From the NCBI GenBank assembly GCA_963668655.2, contig CAXXPQ010000001.1:434001-498000 (forward strand): DNA of 64,000 bases, written 5' to 3'. The number at the start of each line of letters is the position of its first letter. Position 1 is the first letter of the stretch. Below, one piece after another: positions 47,716-56,420 of the stretch. A model generated the notes under the pieces. The model was not told the origin of the DNA and did no database searches. It saw only the letters and a program-made list of their open reading frames with translations. Source of the DNA: G963668655 sp963668655. GTDB taxonomy: Bacteria; Myxococcota_A; SURF-8. A program made the translations under genes and the position numbers.

Positions 47716-50370
47716 TCAGAAATCCTTGAAATCCGGATCGCCTTCCATCGGAATGATATCCTCCGGGCGGAGCATGATGCTCTGTCCGTTTTTCGGACTC
47801 GGCTTGCCCTTCGTGACCGAGATGATGCGCGGTTTGGATTCCGCCGTGTCCTGCGGCTGGAGCGGAGCGCTTCGTTTCATCGCCGTAGAGCGATTTTTGC
47901 GCGTGTTCTCCAGGCGGAAGCGATTCACCATGGCCATGAGTTCCTGGGCCTGGCTGGCCAGTTCCTCCGACGCGCTCGACGATTCCTCCGAGTTCGCCGC
48001 GTTCTGCTGCGTCACCTTGTCCATCTCCGCCACCGCCTTGTTCACCTGCTCGATCCCGCGCGCCTGCTCCTGGCTCGCCGAGGCGATCTCCCCGATGATG
48101 CCGCCCACCTTCTCGATGGAAAGCGTCACCTTCGACAGCTTCTCGTTCATGTCCACGCTGATCTTCTCGCCGCCTTCCGAAAGCGCGACGGACTCGTTGA
48201 TGAGATCCTCCGTCTTCTTGGCCGCGTCCTTGGAGCGTAACGCCAGGTTGCGCACCTCCTCGGCCACCACGGCGAAGCCGCGTCCCGCCTCGCCCGCGCG
48301 GGCCGCCTCCACCGCCGCGTTGAGCGCCAAAAGGTTGGTCTGGAAGGCGATCTCGTTGATGTCGCGGATGATAGCCGAGGTGCCCACCGCCGCCTGGCGG
48401 ATCTGCTTCATGGCCTCGGACATCTGCCCCATGGCCTGGCCGCCCTGCTCGGCCACGTCGCCGGCCTCGCGGCTCATGGCGTCGGCCTGCTGGGCGTTGT
48501 CCGCGTTCTGGCGGGTCATGCTGGCCATCTCCTCCAAACTGCTGCTGGTTTCCTCCAGGCTGCTGGCCTGCTCGGACGCGCCCTCGGCCACGGCCTGGCT
48601 GCTCGAGGCGATCTGGTTGCCCGCCGCCGCCACCTGGTCCACCGCCAGCGCCACCTGCTGCATGGCGTCGTGCAGCGCCTCGGCCGTCATGTTGCAGGAA
48701 TTCTTGATCTTGGCGTGGTCGCCGCGATAGTCGCCCATCACCCGGGCGGTGAGATCCCGTTCGGCCAGGCGTTCGAGCACCTCGGCCGCTTCCATGATGG
48801 GTTTCAGAATCGCTTCCAGCGTCTCGTTCACGCCGCCTACGATGCGGGCGTAGTCGCCGCCGTGGCGGGAGGCGTCGGCCCGGCGGTCCAGTTTTCCAGC
48901 CACCGCGGCCTCGGCCAGTTGCAGGGTGTCGTCGGCCAGCCGCCGGATGGCGCCCACCGTCTGCTCCACACCGTTGTTCAGGCGGACGAAGTTGTCGCGG
49001 AAGCTCTGGGTGTCCGCGTCCGCCTCGGCCACCGCAAGGTTCACGTCCAGGTCGCCCCGGGCCACCTTTTCCAGGTTGTGGATCAGCTTGTCCACCTCGC
49101 CCGCCTGGTAGGCCGCCTGCTTGCGCACCACGCGGTCCGCGTCCTTCAGCGACGTGACCATTTCCTTCAGCGCCATGCCCATGGTGTCTTTTCCGGAACG
49201 CGGTTCCACACGCACCTCCAGATCTCCCTGGCCCACGGCTTCGGCCGCAATGGCCAGGGTTTTCTCGGCCTGAATCAAGGAGGAGAACGCCCCGGCCAGT
49301 TCGCCGATCTCGTCTTCGCTGTCGGCCTCCACGCGGAGGCTCGTGTCGCCCTGGGCCAGGCCGTTGGCGGCCGTCACCATCTCCGAGAGTGGATCCACGA
49401 TCATCTTGGCCACCTTGCGCGCCATGAGAAGCCCGAAGACGATGGCCAGAAGACTCACGACCATGGCCAGCACCGTGGCGTTGCGGTTGTCCACCATCAA
49501 TTGCGGCCCCAGCGTGTCCTGTTCCGCCTTGTATTCCAGCTTGATTTTCTCCATCGTGTCGGCGATCTCCGGACCGACGACGTCCATGGTCCCTTTCACG
49601 ACTTTGTTTCGCTCCGTGATGGCGGCGACGATATCTTCAAAGGCGTCCGTGTAGGCTTTCCGCATGGGAACCACCTGGGCCAGGAGCGCGCGTCGTTCGC
49701 GGTTCTGCAGGCCGCGATCCAGGGTGTCCAGATGCCCGCCCATGTCCTCGAATTCGCTTTTCACGCGCGCGGCGTCGGCATCCGCGTTGCTCTCCAGATA
49801 TTTCATGACGTACAGGCGTCCCAGGAGCAGACTGCGCGTGGCCTGAGAAGCGGAATAGGCGGCGTTCATGTCGCCGTCCCTTCGGGCGGTAGTGAGAATC
49901 TCCGTCAGGGCCTTTTCCATCTTCGGCCCGTAGACGTTGGCGGCGTTTTTCACCCGATCGTCGCGAATTCCCTGTTTCTCGACGACTTTTCCGAAGGCCG
50001 CGTGGTATTTCTCGAGCATATCCTCGGAATCCTTCAAGAGCGCCACCCGTTCCGGGTTTTTAATCTGCGCAAGGCCCTCCGTCAGCAGCGCGCCGGTTTT
50101 ATCGCAGCATTCCTGAAAGGTATCCACAATCTTCGGATCGCTGGTGATGAGGAAATTCTTCACGTTCATGCGCACCATGAGCAGATTCGACTGCACCTGC
50201 CCCAGAATGTTGGTGTTGCGCGCGATGGCCCGGTAACGCGCCACGCCGTCGGAGGAATTCGACAGCGCGAAATAGGCCACCCCCGCCACGAGAATCAGCA
50301 GGCCCAGCACCACGGCGAAGCCCGTCCGGATTTTCTTTCCGACCTTCATGTTCTTGAAATCAAACATCAT
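47716..50370 (-). CDS. Methyl-accepting chemotaxis protein with extended HAMP region
   Basis: An 884-residue receptor. TM1 near residues 15-35 ('TGFAVVLGLLILVAGVAYFA'), a helical periplasmic domain (about 36-300) like the four-helix or 40H+ sensor types, and TM2 ('AMVVSLLAIVFGLLMARK'). Several HAMP-like modules follow (from about 325 to 560: 'VTAANGLAQGDTSLRVEADS', 'NLEKVARGDLDVNLAVAEAD', 'EVLERLAERDLTARVMGDYR'). The signalling hairpin near 670-710 is 'DINEIAFQTNLLALNAAVEA', then 'EAGRGFAVVAEEVRNLA'. The C-terminus ends 'DPDFKDF' with no NWETF-like tether. It binds CheW and CheA. It is preceded by cheW with a 63-nt gap. Confidence 0.95.
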   Translation of the reverse strand: MMFDFKNMKVGKKIRTGFAVVLGLLILVAGVAYFALSNSSDGVARYRAIARNTNILGQVQSNLLMVRMNVKNFLITSDPKIVDTFQECCDKTGALLTEGLAQIKNPERVALLKDSEDMLEKYHAAFGKVVEKQGIRDDRVKNAANVYGPKMEKALTEILTTARRDGDMNAAYSASQATRSLLLGRLYVMKYLESNADADAARVKSEFEDMGGHLDTLDRGLQNRERRALLAQVVPMRKAYTDAFEDIVAAITERNKVVKGTMDVVGPEIADTMEKIKLEYKAEQDTLGPQLMVDNRNATVLAMVVSLLAIVFGLLMARKVAKMIVDPLSEMVTAANGLAQGDTSLRVEADSEDEIGELAGAFSSLIQAEKTLAIAAEAVGQGDLEVRVEPRSGKDTMGMALKEMVTSLKDADRVVRKQAAYQAGEVDKLIHNLEKVARGDLDVNLAVAEADADTQSFRDNFVRLNNGVEQTVGAIRRLADDTLQLAEAAVAGKLDRRADASRHGGDYARIVGGVNETLEAILKPIMEAAEVLERLAERDLTARVMGDYRGDHAKIKNSCNMTAEALHDAMQQVALAVDQVAAAGNQIASSSQAVAEGASEQASSLEETSSSLEEMASMTRQNADNAQQADAMSREAGDVAEQGGQAMGQMSEAMKQIRQAAVGTSAIIRDINEIAFQTNLLALNAAVEAARAGEAGRGFAVVAEEVRNLALRSKDAAKKTEDLINESVALSEGGEKISVDMNEKLSKVTLSIEKVGGIIGEIASASQEQARGIEQVNKAVAEMDKVTQQNAANSEESSSASEELASQAQELMAMVNRFRLENTRKNRSTAMKRSAPLQPQDTAESKPRIISVTKGKPSPKNGQSIMLRPEDIIPMEGDPDFKDF

Positions 50371-50433
50371 TTAGCTCCTTGTCATATGAGAATGGGATCC
50401 ATGGTTCATCGTCCGGCGACGTTCGCCGGCGGT

Positions 50434-50976
50434 TCAGTTGTTTTCCGCGGCGGCGCGGAGTTTCTCCATCTCCCGGCCGGTGAGCACCTTATTGATGTCG
50501 AGCAGGAAGACCACGCGGCGGGCGGCCTTTCCGACGCCGAGAATGAAGTCGCTTTCCACGCGCTCCTGTCCGAAGGCGGGCGGCGGCTCGATCTGGTCGG
50601 CGGGCACGTCCAGGACTTCCAGCACCTCGTCCACGATGACGCCCATGGTCATCTCGCCCTGTCCGGCGGCCACCTGGACGACGATGATGACGGTCTGGTC
50701 GGTGGGCTCTGTTTCGGGCATTTCGAACTTGAGGCGCAGATCGATGACGGGGATGACGCGCCCGCGCAGATTGATGACGCCTTTCATGAAAGGCTGGGTT
50801 CTCGGCACGCGGGTTACGCCCATGAGTCCAATGATTTCGCGGACATACAGGATCTGCAGCCCGTATTCCTCCTTGGCCAGCTTAAACGTCATGTACTTCC
50901 CCGCCAGAACGTCCAGCGCCGTTTTTCCGGCCGATTCCGGATTCTTGGCAATACTTTCCATCATGGATCCTTCCAT
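50434..50976 (-). CDS. cheW: Chemotaxis coupling protein CheW
   Basis: A 180-residue CheW. 'YMTFKLAKEEYGLQILYVRE', 'GVTRVPRTQPFMKGVINLRG' (the hallmark GVINLRG segment), 'VIPVIDLRLKFEM', 'GVIVDEVLEVLDVPADQIEP', and 'FILGVGKAARRVVFLLDINK' are conserved. It bridges the receptor and CheA. The N-terminus has about 28 residues more than usual. The ATG at 50976 follows a GGGAAGGG run; the ATG at 50964 is also possible. Upstream lies an AT-rich gene-poor gap. No cheA lies in the window. Confidence 0.95.
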   Translation of the reverse strand: MEGSMMESIAKNPESAGKTALDVLAGKYMTFKLAKEEYGLQILYVREIIGLMGVTRVPRTQPFMKGVINLRGRVIPVIDLRLKFEMPETEPTDQTVIIVVQVAAGQGEMTMGVIVDEVLEVLDVPADQIEPPPAFGQERVESDFILGVGKAARRVVFLLDINKVLTGREMEKLRAAAENN

Positions 50977-52139
50977 CTTTTTTCCCTTCCCTTCGATTTT
51001 ATGGGTCGCCCTTTTTTCGTCTCTATCGCGAGATCAACCGCTCAAACCCGTCGAAAATCTTTCTTTCTCAAACCAAGCCGGCTAGGATGCGGATCTGTTC
51101 GATTGCTGATTTGCCGAATTGCCATACTGCTTAATTAATCGGCCTTTCTCCGGAAAAATTACCGGATTCGGGAAATGGGTGAATATGCGAAAACCTATGA
51201 ATCGAATAGGAATATTCAGCATATTTGGATGACTTCACTATCTGCCTGTTATCACGAAGAAATACTATTATTCATTTTAAATCATAAATTGGAAAGAATT
51301 CCATGTTGTAGTAGCTTCAGAATACACGCATATGGCCAAACGGTCAGAAGGCCAAGAGGAATGGAAATCCAGCCATAAACGAGCATGATTTTACGCCAGC
51401 GTAAAAAAGTCGACTGAAAGAAGGCGGTTTTCCAAGTTCGCCGCCATCCGTGATCCGCTTGGAAAAATCCGCCCAAAACGGCGGAACGGTCCCGCCGAAG
51501 TCGAAGGCGCATGGGGTCGTTTTCGGACGATTTTCCGCGTTCCGTCCGGGTGACACGTTTATGCATTGTAACTATATGAAGACACTTGGAAATACCGTGA
51601 AATAGCGTTCACCCGGGCGAAGACCGTTTTTGGGCCCTTTGACACCATGGACGAAAATTTCCACGTACCGAAGTCGCAAGGAGAAATAACTAATTAAAAC
51701 AGTTAGATACAATGATTGTCTCCGACGTTTGTCCGCGCGGCTATGTCCCGAGCGATAGGTGCTTTGTTCCGGTCGGGGTGCATTTTAGGAAATCCCTAAG
51801 GATATCGGGTGGATAACCCGCTATCTGCAAGCTGGAACGTCCGCCGCGCCACGGACTTCGCTGGAACGGTCGATTTTAATGAAATAACAGTGAAGCACAA
51901 GGAGCAAGAATAAGAATACGGACTCGGAAGGAAAACTCTTTCATATATATTCGCTGCGAATTAGAAAGGTCCGTAATGTTCCAAGCGCATACCGCACCCG
52001 AACCTTTCCGGAAAATCGAAAAGCCGTTGATTTTTTCGCCCCGCGGTGACATCATGGAGCCCGGCGGGAAAAGGCCCCGCCGATGCAAAAGAATCTTCTA
52101 CGGAAAAAACCGTCCATTCCGAACTGGGAAGGCTTGACC
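50977..52139. other. 1.16-kb gene-poor, AT-rich gap
   Basis: Between cheW and the symporter gene there is no convincing gene. Short ORFs (51175-51378 plus, 51282-51566 minus, 51876-52088 minus) lack ribosome sites, recognisable domains and normal codon use. The central part (about 51120-51350) is clearly AT-richer than neighbouring genes, with runs such as TTCATTTTAAATCATAAATT near 51270. It contains AACTAATTAAAACAGTT near 51690, a short imperfect inverted repeat. No clear terminator, tRNA or repeat-family copy was seen. Confidence 0.6.
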
Positions 52140-53795
52140 ATGGCATCATTATCCTTGGGGATCGTGGACTGGCTGGTGATCGCCCTGTATTTCGCGGCCA
52201 TCATCGGGATCGGGTTCTATCTGAAAAAATTCGCCTCCACCAGCGAGGACTTCTTCATCGCCGGACGGCGCAACAGTTCCTGGGTGGCGGGACTGGCCTT
52301 CGTTTCCGCCAACCTGGGCGCCCTGGAGATCCTGGGCTGGACGGGCGGCACCGTCAAATACGGCATGTTCGTCTCTCATTTCTACTGGATCGGGGCCGTT
52401 CCCGCCATGCTTTTCCTGGGCCTCTACATGATGCCCTTCTATTACAGCAGCCGCATCCATTCCATTCCCGGCTACCTGCTTCTGCGCTTCGACGAGAAAA
52501 CCCGCGTCCTGAACGGTTTCTCCTTCGCCATCATGACCGTGCTGATGAGCGGCATCAACCTCTACCTCATGGCCGTGGTCTTCCATATCGTTCTGGGATG
52601 GAACATGCACGTTTCCATCTGGGTTTCCGCCGCCGCCGTGGGGATGTACATCACTTTGGGCGGACTTTTATCCGCCATCCTGACGGAGATCGTCCAGTTC
52701 TTCCTGATCTGGTTCGGCCTGTTTCTGGTGGCCATTCTGGGCCTGGTGGAGGTGGGCGGCGTGGACGCGCTTCTGTCTTCGCTGCCCGAACGCATGAGCA
52801 GCCTGTGGGCCACGGCGGGCGATCCCGCCGCCAACGGCATGGGCGTCACCTGGCTGGGCATCGCCATGGGCCTGGGTTTCGTGCTCTCCTTCGGCTACTG
52901 GACCACCGATTTTCTCATCGTCCAGCGCGCCTTCACGGCCAAGGATCTTCAGTCCGCCCGCAACACGCCCATCATCGCCAGTTTTTTCAAGATGGCTCTG
53001 CCGTTCATCGTGGTCATCGCCGGACTGGTGGCCTGGAAACTGAACGCGGACGGGCAACTGGTCTTTTTGGAGAAAAACGGCAAGATCTGGTACGACAGCG
53101 CCCTGCCGCTGCTCATCGCGCGCTACTATCCCAGCGGCCTGGTGGGCCTGGGCATTACGGCGCTTCTGGCCGGGTTCATGGCCGGGCAGGCGGGCAACGT
53201 TTCGGCGCTCAACACCGTCTGGACCTACGACATCTACCGGGCGCTCTTCAAGAAGGACGCCACGGACGAGCACCTGGTTTGGATGGGCCGGGTCACCACC
53301 ATCGTGGGGATCTTTCTGTCCATCGGCACGGCCTATTGGGCCATGGCCTTCGAATCCATCATGGATTACATCCAGGCCATTTTCTCCTGGGTGAACGCGC
53401 CGCTGTTCGCCACCATGCTGCTGGGCATGTTCTGGAAACGCACCACCAGCGCCGGGGCCTTCTGGGGACTGGTGGCGGGCATGGGAACCTCGTTCTTCCT
53501 GTTTCTGGCGTTGCGCTTCCACTGGATCCCGGCCTATGTCGTCACGATGTCCGAACATCCCTCGGACATGGCCGAGAATCTCTGGCGCGCCTGGTGGGCC
53601 TGGCTTTTGACCTTCGTGTTGACCCTGCTCATCAGTCTCGTGACCCGCCCCAAGCCGGAAGAGGAACTGGTGGGGCTGGTGAAGGGACTGACCGCCGAGG
53701 CAAACCTGACCGAGGTGGTCTGGTTCCGCCGCCCGGCGTTCTGGGCCGGGGTTTCGCTTCTCACGGTGATTCTGCTGAACGTCTATTTCTGGTGA
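52140..53795 (+). CDS. Sodium:solute symporter family protein
   Basis: A 551-residue transporter of the SSS family with about 13 helices. The ATG at 52140 follows GGAAGG by seven bases; an upstream in-frame ATG at 52083 has none. Typical features: 'VIALYFAAIIGIGFYLKKFA', 'TSEDFFIAGRRNSSWVAGLA', 'SANLGALEILGWTGG' (sodium-site region), 'YWTTDFLIVQRAFTAKDLQS', and 'AGQAGNVSALNTVWTYDIYR' (the serine/threonine-rich family signature). The solute could be a sugar, amino acid or organic acid; the sequence does not tell. A small membrane protein gene follows after 12 nt. Confidence 0.93.
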   Translation: MASLSLGIVDWLVIALYFAAIIGIGFYLKKFASTSEDFFIAGRRNSSWVAGLAFVSANLGALEILGWTGGTVKYGMFVSHFYWIGAVPAMLFLGLYMMPFYYSSRIHSIPGYLLLRFDEKTRVLNGFSFAIMTVLMSGINLYLMAVVFHIVLGWNMHVSIWVSAAAVGMYITLGGLLSAILTEIVQFFLIWFGLFLVAILGLVEVGGVDALLSSLPERMSSLWATAGDPAANGMGVTWLGIAMGLGFVLSFGYWTTDFLIVQRAFTAKDLQSARNTPIIASFFKMALPFIVVIAGLVAWKLNADGQLVFLEKNGKIWYDSALPLLIARYYPSGLVGLGITALLAGFMAGQAGNVSALNTVWTYDIYRALFKKDATDEHLVWMGRVTTIVGIFLSIGTAYWAMAFESIMDYIQAIFSWVNAPLFATMLLGMFWKRTTSAGAFWGLVAGMGTSFFLFLALRFHWIPAYVVTMSEHPSDMAENLWRAWWAWLLTFVLTLLISLVTRPKPEEELVGLVKGLTAEANLTEVVWFRRPAFWAGVSLLTVILLNVYFW

Positions 53796-53807
53796 CGGGA
53801 GGTTTTC

Positions 53808-54029
53808 ATGACGGAACGGAAGGAAATGCTTTCCATCTGGGTCTGGGTGGGCCTGGTGTTGGGCGTCTACGGATTTCTGGTCACCGGAATGGGGATCTAT
53901 TACGTCTTTCGCCCGGAAACGCTCACGGCCACGCACGACCTGAACCCCAGCCTGTGGTGGGGCGCCGTCATGACGGTGACGGGCATCGTCTTTTTCCTGC
54001 TCGGCCTGCACGGCTCGGCCGAGTCCTGA
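53808..54029 (+). CDS. Small two-helix membrane protein next to the symporter
   Basis: A 73-residue protein with GGAGG upstream. Two helices ('SIWVWVGLVLGVYGFLVTGM' and 'WWGAVMTVTGIVFFLLGLHG') are joined by a polar loop 'FRPETLTATHDLNPS'. Small membrane partners are common beside SSS symporters; an accessory role in assembly or stability is inferred from position alone. Confidence 0.75.
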   Translation: MTERKEMLSIWVWVGLVLGVYGFLVTGMGIYYVFRPETLTATHDLNPSLWWGAVMTVTGIVFFLLGLHGSAES

Positions 54030-54060
54030 GCCGCTTTTTCACGCCGGAAATGTCTGCGCC

Positions 54061-54732
54061 ATGAGAGATACGCACCGTATGGACGCCCGCCGGATCCGAA
54101 GAGGCTTTCCCTTTATGGGAATACGGCCGGCCGGGCTGATTCTTCTTTTGCTGCTTTTATGCACGCCGCTATACGCGGGGATGGATGAAAATCACTATAC
54201 GCTGGAGGACGGCGACACCCTGCATAAAGGCCGCGGGGCGCTGCTGCTTCTGGGTGGCTATCCGCGTTCCGGCCTGGCGTTTTCGGCCGCGCCCTGGAAG
54301 TACGTCAACGTCGGATTCCGCATGGAAATGGAGTACGATCCTTCCTTCGACCTGGCCGTGCCCTTCAAGTTCCAGATGCTGGAGTCCGACAACGAGCGGC
54401 TGAACCTGGCGCTGACGCTCGCGCCGTCCTTCTACGCGCTTTTCCTGGAGGACGACTACGACGTTTCCTTCCGGCTGAAACCGGGCGTGGCCGCCGGATG
54501 GCGCTTCTATCGGGGCCTGACCTATTTCCTTTCCGCCGAATACATGGCGGTGTTTCCCGTCAGCGCCAAGGCCGAATGGGCGCATTATCCCCTGCTCGGA
54601 ACGGGCTTCGAGATTCCCCTGCCGCGGCACGTCAACCTGATCTTCAAGGGACTTGCGGAGTTTCGGGATTACGCCCCGGACGCCTTCGTTTACGGCGGTT
54701 ATTTCGGCATCGCCGTGGGGTTGTGGAAATGA
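54061..54732 (+). CDS. Exported beta-barrel-like protein
   Basis: A 223-residue protein. A long, basic N-terminus (MRDTHRMDARRIRRG) precedes a signal peptide ('AGLILLLLLLCTPLYA'); a start at the internal Met of 'FMGIRPAG' is possible. The mature part has alternating strands with aromatic girdles ('KYVNVGFRMEMEYDPSFDLA', 'LNLALTLAPSFYALFLED', 'YLSAEYMAVF'-like) ending in 'YGGYFGIAVGLWK', with Trp and Lys at the C-terminus. A small outer-membrane barrel is likely. The stop overlaps the next start (ATGA). Confidence 0.65.
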   Translation: MRDTHRMDARRIRRGFPFMGIRPAGLILLLLLLCTPLYAGMDENHYTLEDGDTLHKGRGALLLLGGYPRSGLAFSAAPWKYVNVGFRMEMEYDPSFDLAVPFKFQMLESDNERLNLALTLAPSFYALFLEDDYDVSFRLKPGVAAGWRFYRGLTYFLSAEYMAVFPVSAKAEWAHYPLLGTGFEIPLPRHVNLIFKGLAEFRDYAPDAFVYGGYFGIAVGLWK

Positions 54733-55760
54733 GGACGCCGTTCCTTTTTCGCGTGCGCGTGAATGCGCCCGTTGCGGCGCGGTTCGTTTTTCCGCTGCTG
54801 GCGGCGCTTTTTCTTTCGCTCCCTCTCTTCGCCGCGCCGAAAGCCGGGGCCGGACGAGCGCCGGAGGGTTTTCGGAATTTCAGCGAAATGGGACGCGGGG
54901 AGATCGACGCGCTGCTCTTCCGGGCCGCCCGCCTGCCTTTGGACGAGCGCATCCCCTTTCTCTCCGGCTTCTTCCTGAACACGCCTTATGCCTTCGACCC
55001 CCTGGGCGAGGGAGACGGCGCGAGCATCGATCCCGATCCCGTTTTCCGCCTGGACCGGATCGACTGCCTGACGTTTCTGGAGGAACTCTGGGGCATGCTG
55101 GGCGCGAAGAACCTGCGCCAGGCCGAGGAACGCACCCAGTGGATCCGCTACGACGGCGGAACCGTCGGCTACCGCCGTCGTCATCATTTCACCTGGGCCC
55201 AGTGGCTGGAACGAAACGAGGCGGCGGGGTACGTTCGCGACGTCACCCGGGAGGCGGCCGGAGACGCCGCCGTTCGCCAGACCAAGACCTTGAAAAGCGC
55301 GAAGCACTGCGGGGGGCGCTGGGAATCCTTCTGCGAACGCCTGGGCGACCGCTTTCCTGCCGGAAGTTATTCCCGCGACATTCTGCCCCTGGAGCGGGCC
55401 ATCCGTCACCCGGAAAGGATTCCCGCGAACGTCTTCCTCTTCGTGGTTCTGGAGGATCGGCCTTCGCTGCCCTATCGCGTCAAACACGCGGGACTGGTGC
55501 TGGACGGCCGAAAAGGACGCAAAATCCTTCGGCACGCCAGCAAGAACCACCAGCGCATCGTGGACGTGAATCTGCTTTCGTATCTGAAGATGCTGCAAAA
55601 GAAGAACGTGAACTGGCCCGCCAGCGGGTTGATCCTGGTCCGCCCCGTGCCGGATACGGAACGACCGGCGGGCGATACCGTTTCCCCGCCCGCCGCCGGG
55701 TCAGCGCTCGAAGGAAAACAGCCGCCAGCGGTTCCGGAAGCGGATCAGCTGCCCCAGTAA
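54729..55760 (+). CDS. DUF1460-type exported protein (amidase-like, NlpC/P60 fold)
   Basis: A 343-residue exported protein. The N-terminal signal is hydrophobic ('AARFVFPLLAALFLSLPLFA'). The domain 'FLNTPYAFDPLGEGDG', then 'LDRIDCLTFLEELWGMLGAK', holds the probable catalytic Cys. 'YRRRHHFTWAQWLERN' and 'YRVKHAGLVLDGRKGRKILRHAS' supply His-containing segments. This is the DUF1460 layout, related to NlpC/P60 and described in N-acetylmuramoyl-L-alanine amidases. A cell-wall hydrolase role is plausible. Its last 60 bases overlap the stop end of the convergent lipoprotein gene on the other strand. Confidence 0.8.
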   Translation: MRTPFLFRVRVNAPVAARFVFPLLAALFLSLPLFAAPKAGAGRAPEGFRNFSEMGRGEIDALLFRAARLPLDERIPFLSGFFLNTPYAFDPLGEGDGASIDPDPVFRLDRIDCLTFLEELWGMLGAKNLRQAEERTQWIRYDGGTVGYRRRHHFTWAQWLERNEAAGYVRDVTREAAGDAAVRQTKTLKSAKHCGGRWESFCERLGDRFPAGSYSRDILPLERAIRHPERIPANVFLFVVLEDRPSLPYRVKHAGLVLDGRKGRKILRHASKNHQRIVDVNLLSYLKMLQKKNVNWPASGLILVRPVPDTERPAGDTVSPPAAGSALEGKQPPAVPEADQLPQ

Positions 55761-56420
55761 CATTTCCTTTTCCTCGCCGCCCTTCCGATACCGGACGCGC
55801 GAATCCACCAGGCGATCCAGGCCGCGCAAACTGTCCTCCCGCCCCTCCGGCACGGGAGCGTAGCGACCCGCCGTAAACGAGACGAACTCCGCGCCTTCGT
55901 ACGCGCCGCTTTCCGCCATCTCCGCGAACAGGGACAACAGTACGGCCTCGCGTCGGGCATGGGTGTCCTCCGGGCTGCCCGCGTAGCTCTCCGCCCGGAA
56001 GGCCCAGCGGTAATCCTCCTCCAGGGGAAGCGCCACCACGAAACGGCGAGGCTCGGATTCCGCCAGGGACTCCAGCACCCGCCGGGCCAGCGCCTCTGCG
56101 GGTTCCAGGCGTTCCGCCTCCTCCGGATAGAGGCAGATGCGATCCCGGCAGACGCGCCCGTCGCGGCAGTCGGCGTCGGAAACGCAGCCGGACCCGGGGA
56201 ATTCTCCCGGGGTGAGCTTGTCGCAGCCAGCCGCCGGAAAAAGGAAAAGCAAGATCAGAAAAAGGCCCGCCCCAAGTCTCGGATTCGAGGCGCGGGCACG
56301 CGCGTGGCGGGGCTTCGCGGGGCTTCGCGAAAGCGAAGCCCGACGGAAAGCGGATCCGCTTTCCGGGCCGCCGGTCCCGGACCGTCGGCGCGAAGCCCGT
56401 TTGCCGACAGCCGGAGCCAT
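55701..56420 (-). CDS. Exported lipoprotein of unknown function
   Basis: A 239-residue protein whose ATG overlaps the acyl-CoA synthetase stop (ATGA). The N-terminus is unusual: about 50 basic residues before the signal peptide ('GLFLILLFLFPAAGC', lipobox Cys66). A later start is possible. The mature part begins with a short Cys-rich piece ('GCVSDADCRDGRVCRDRICL', a pattern frequent in myxobacterial-type surface proteins), then a helical/beta domain ('RRFVVALPLEEDYRWAFRAE'). No family recognised. It overlaps the DUF1460 gene convergently by 60 nt. Confidence 0.7.
   Translation of the reverse strand: MAPAVGKRASRRRSGTGGPESGSAFRRASLSRSPAKPRHARARASNPRLGAGLFLILLFLFPAAGCDKLTPGEFPGSGCVSDADCRDGRVCRDRICLYPEEAERLEPAEALARRVLESLAESEPRRFVVALPLEEDYRWAFRAESYAGSPEDTHARREAVLLSLFAEMAESGAYEGAEFVSFTAGRYAPVPEGREDSLRGLDRLVDSRVRYRKGGEEKEMLLGQLIRFRNRWRLFSFER

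Noticed and set aside
48670..51138. 822-residue plus-strand ORF antisense to the chemotaxis receptor and cheW
   Set aside because: It overlaps two complete, well-recognised minus-strand genes and has shadow composition.
51175..51566. Small ORFs in the AT-rich gap (51175-51378 plus, 51282-51566 minus)
   Set aside because: They overlap each other on opposite strands, lack ribosome sites and have no recognisable sequence features.
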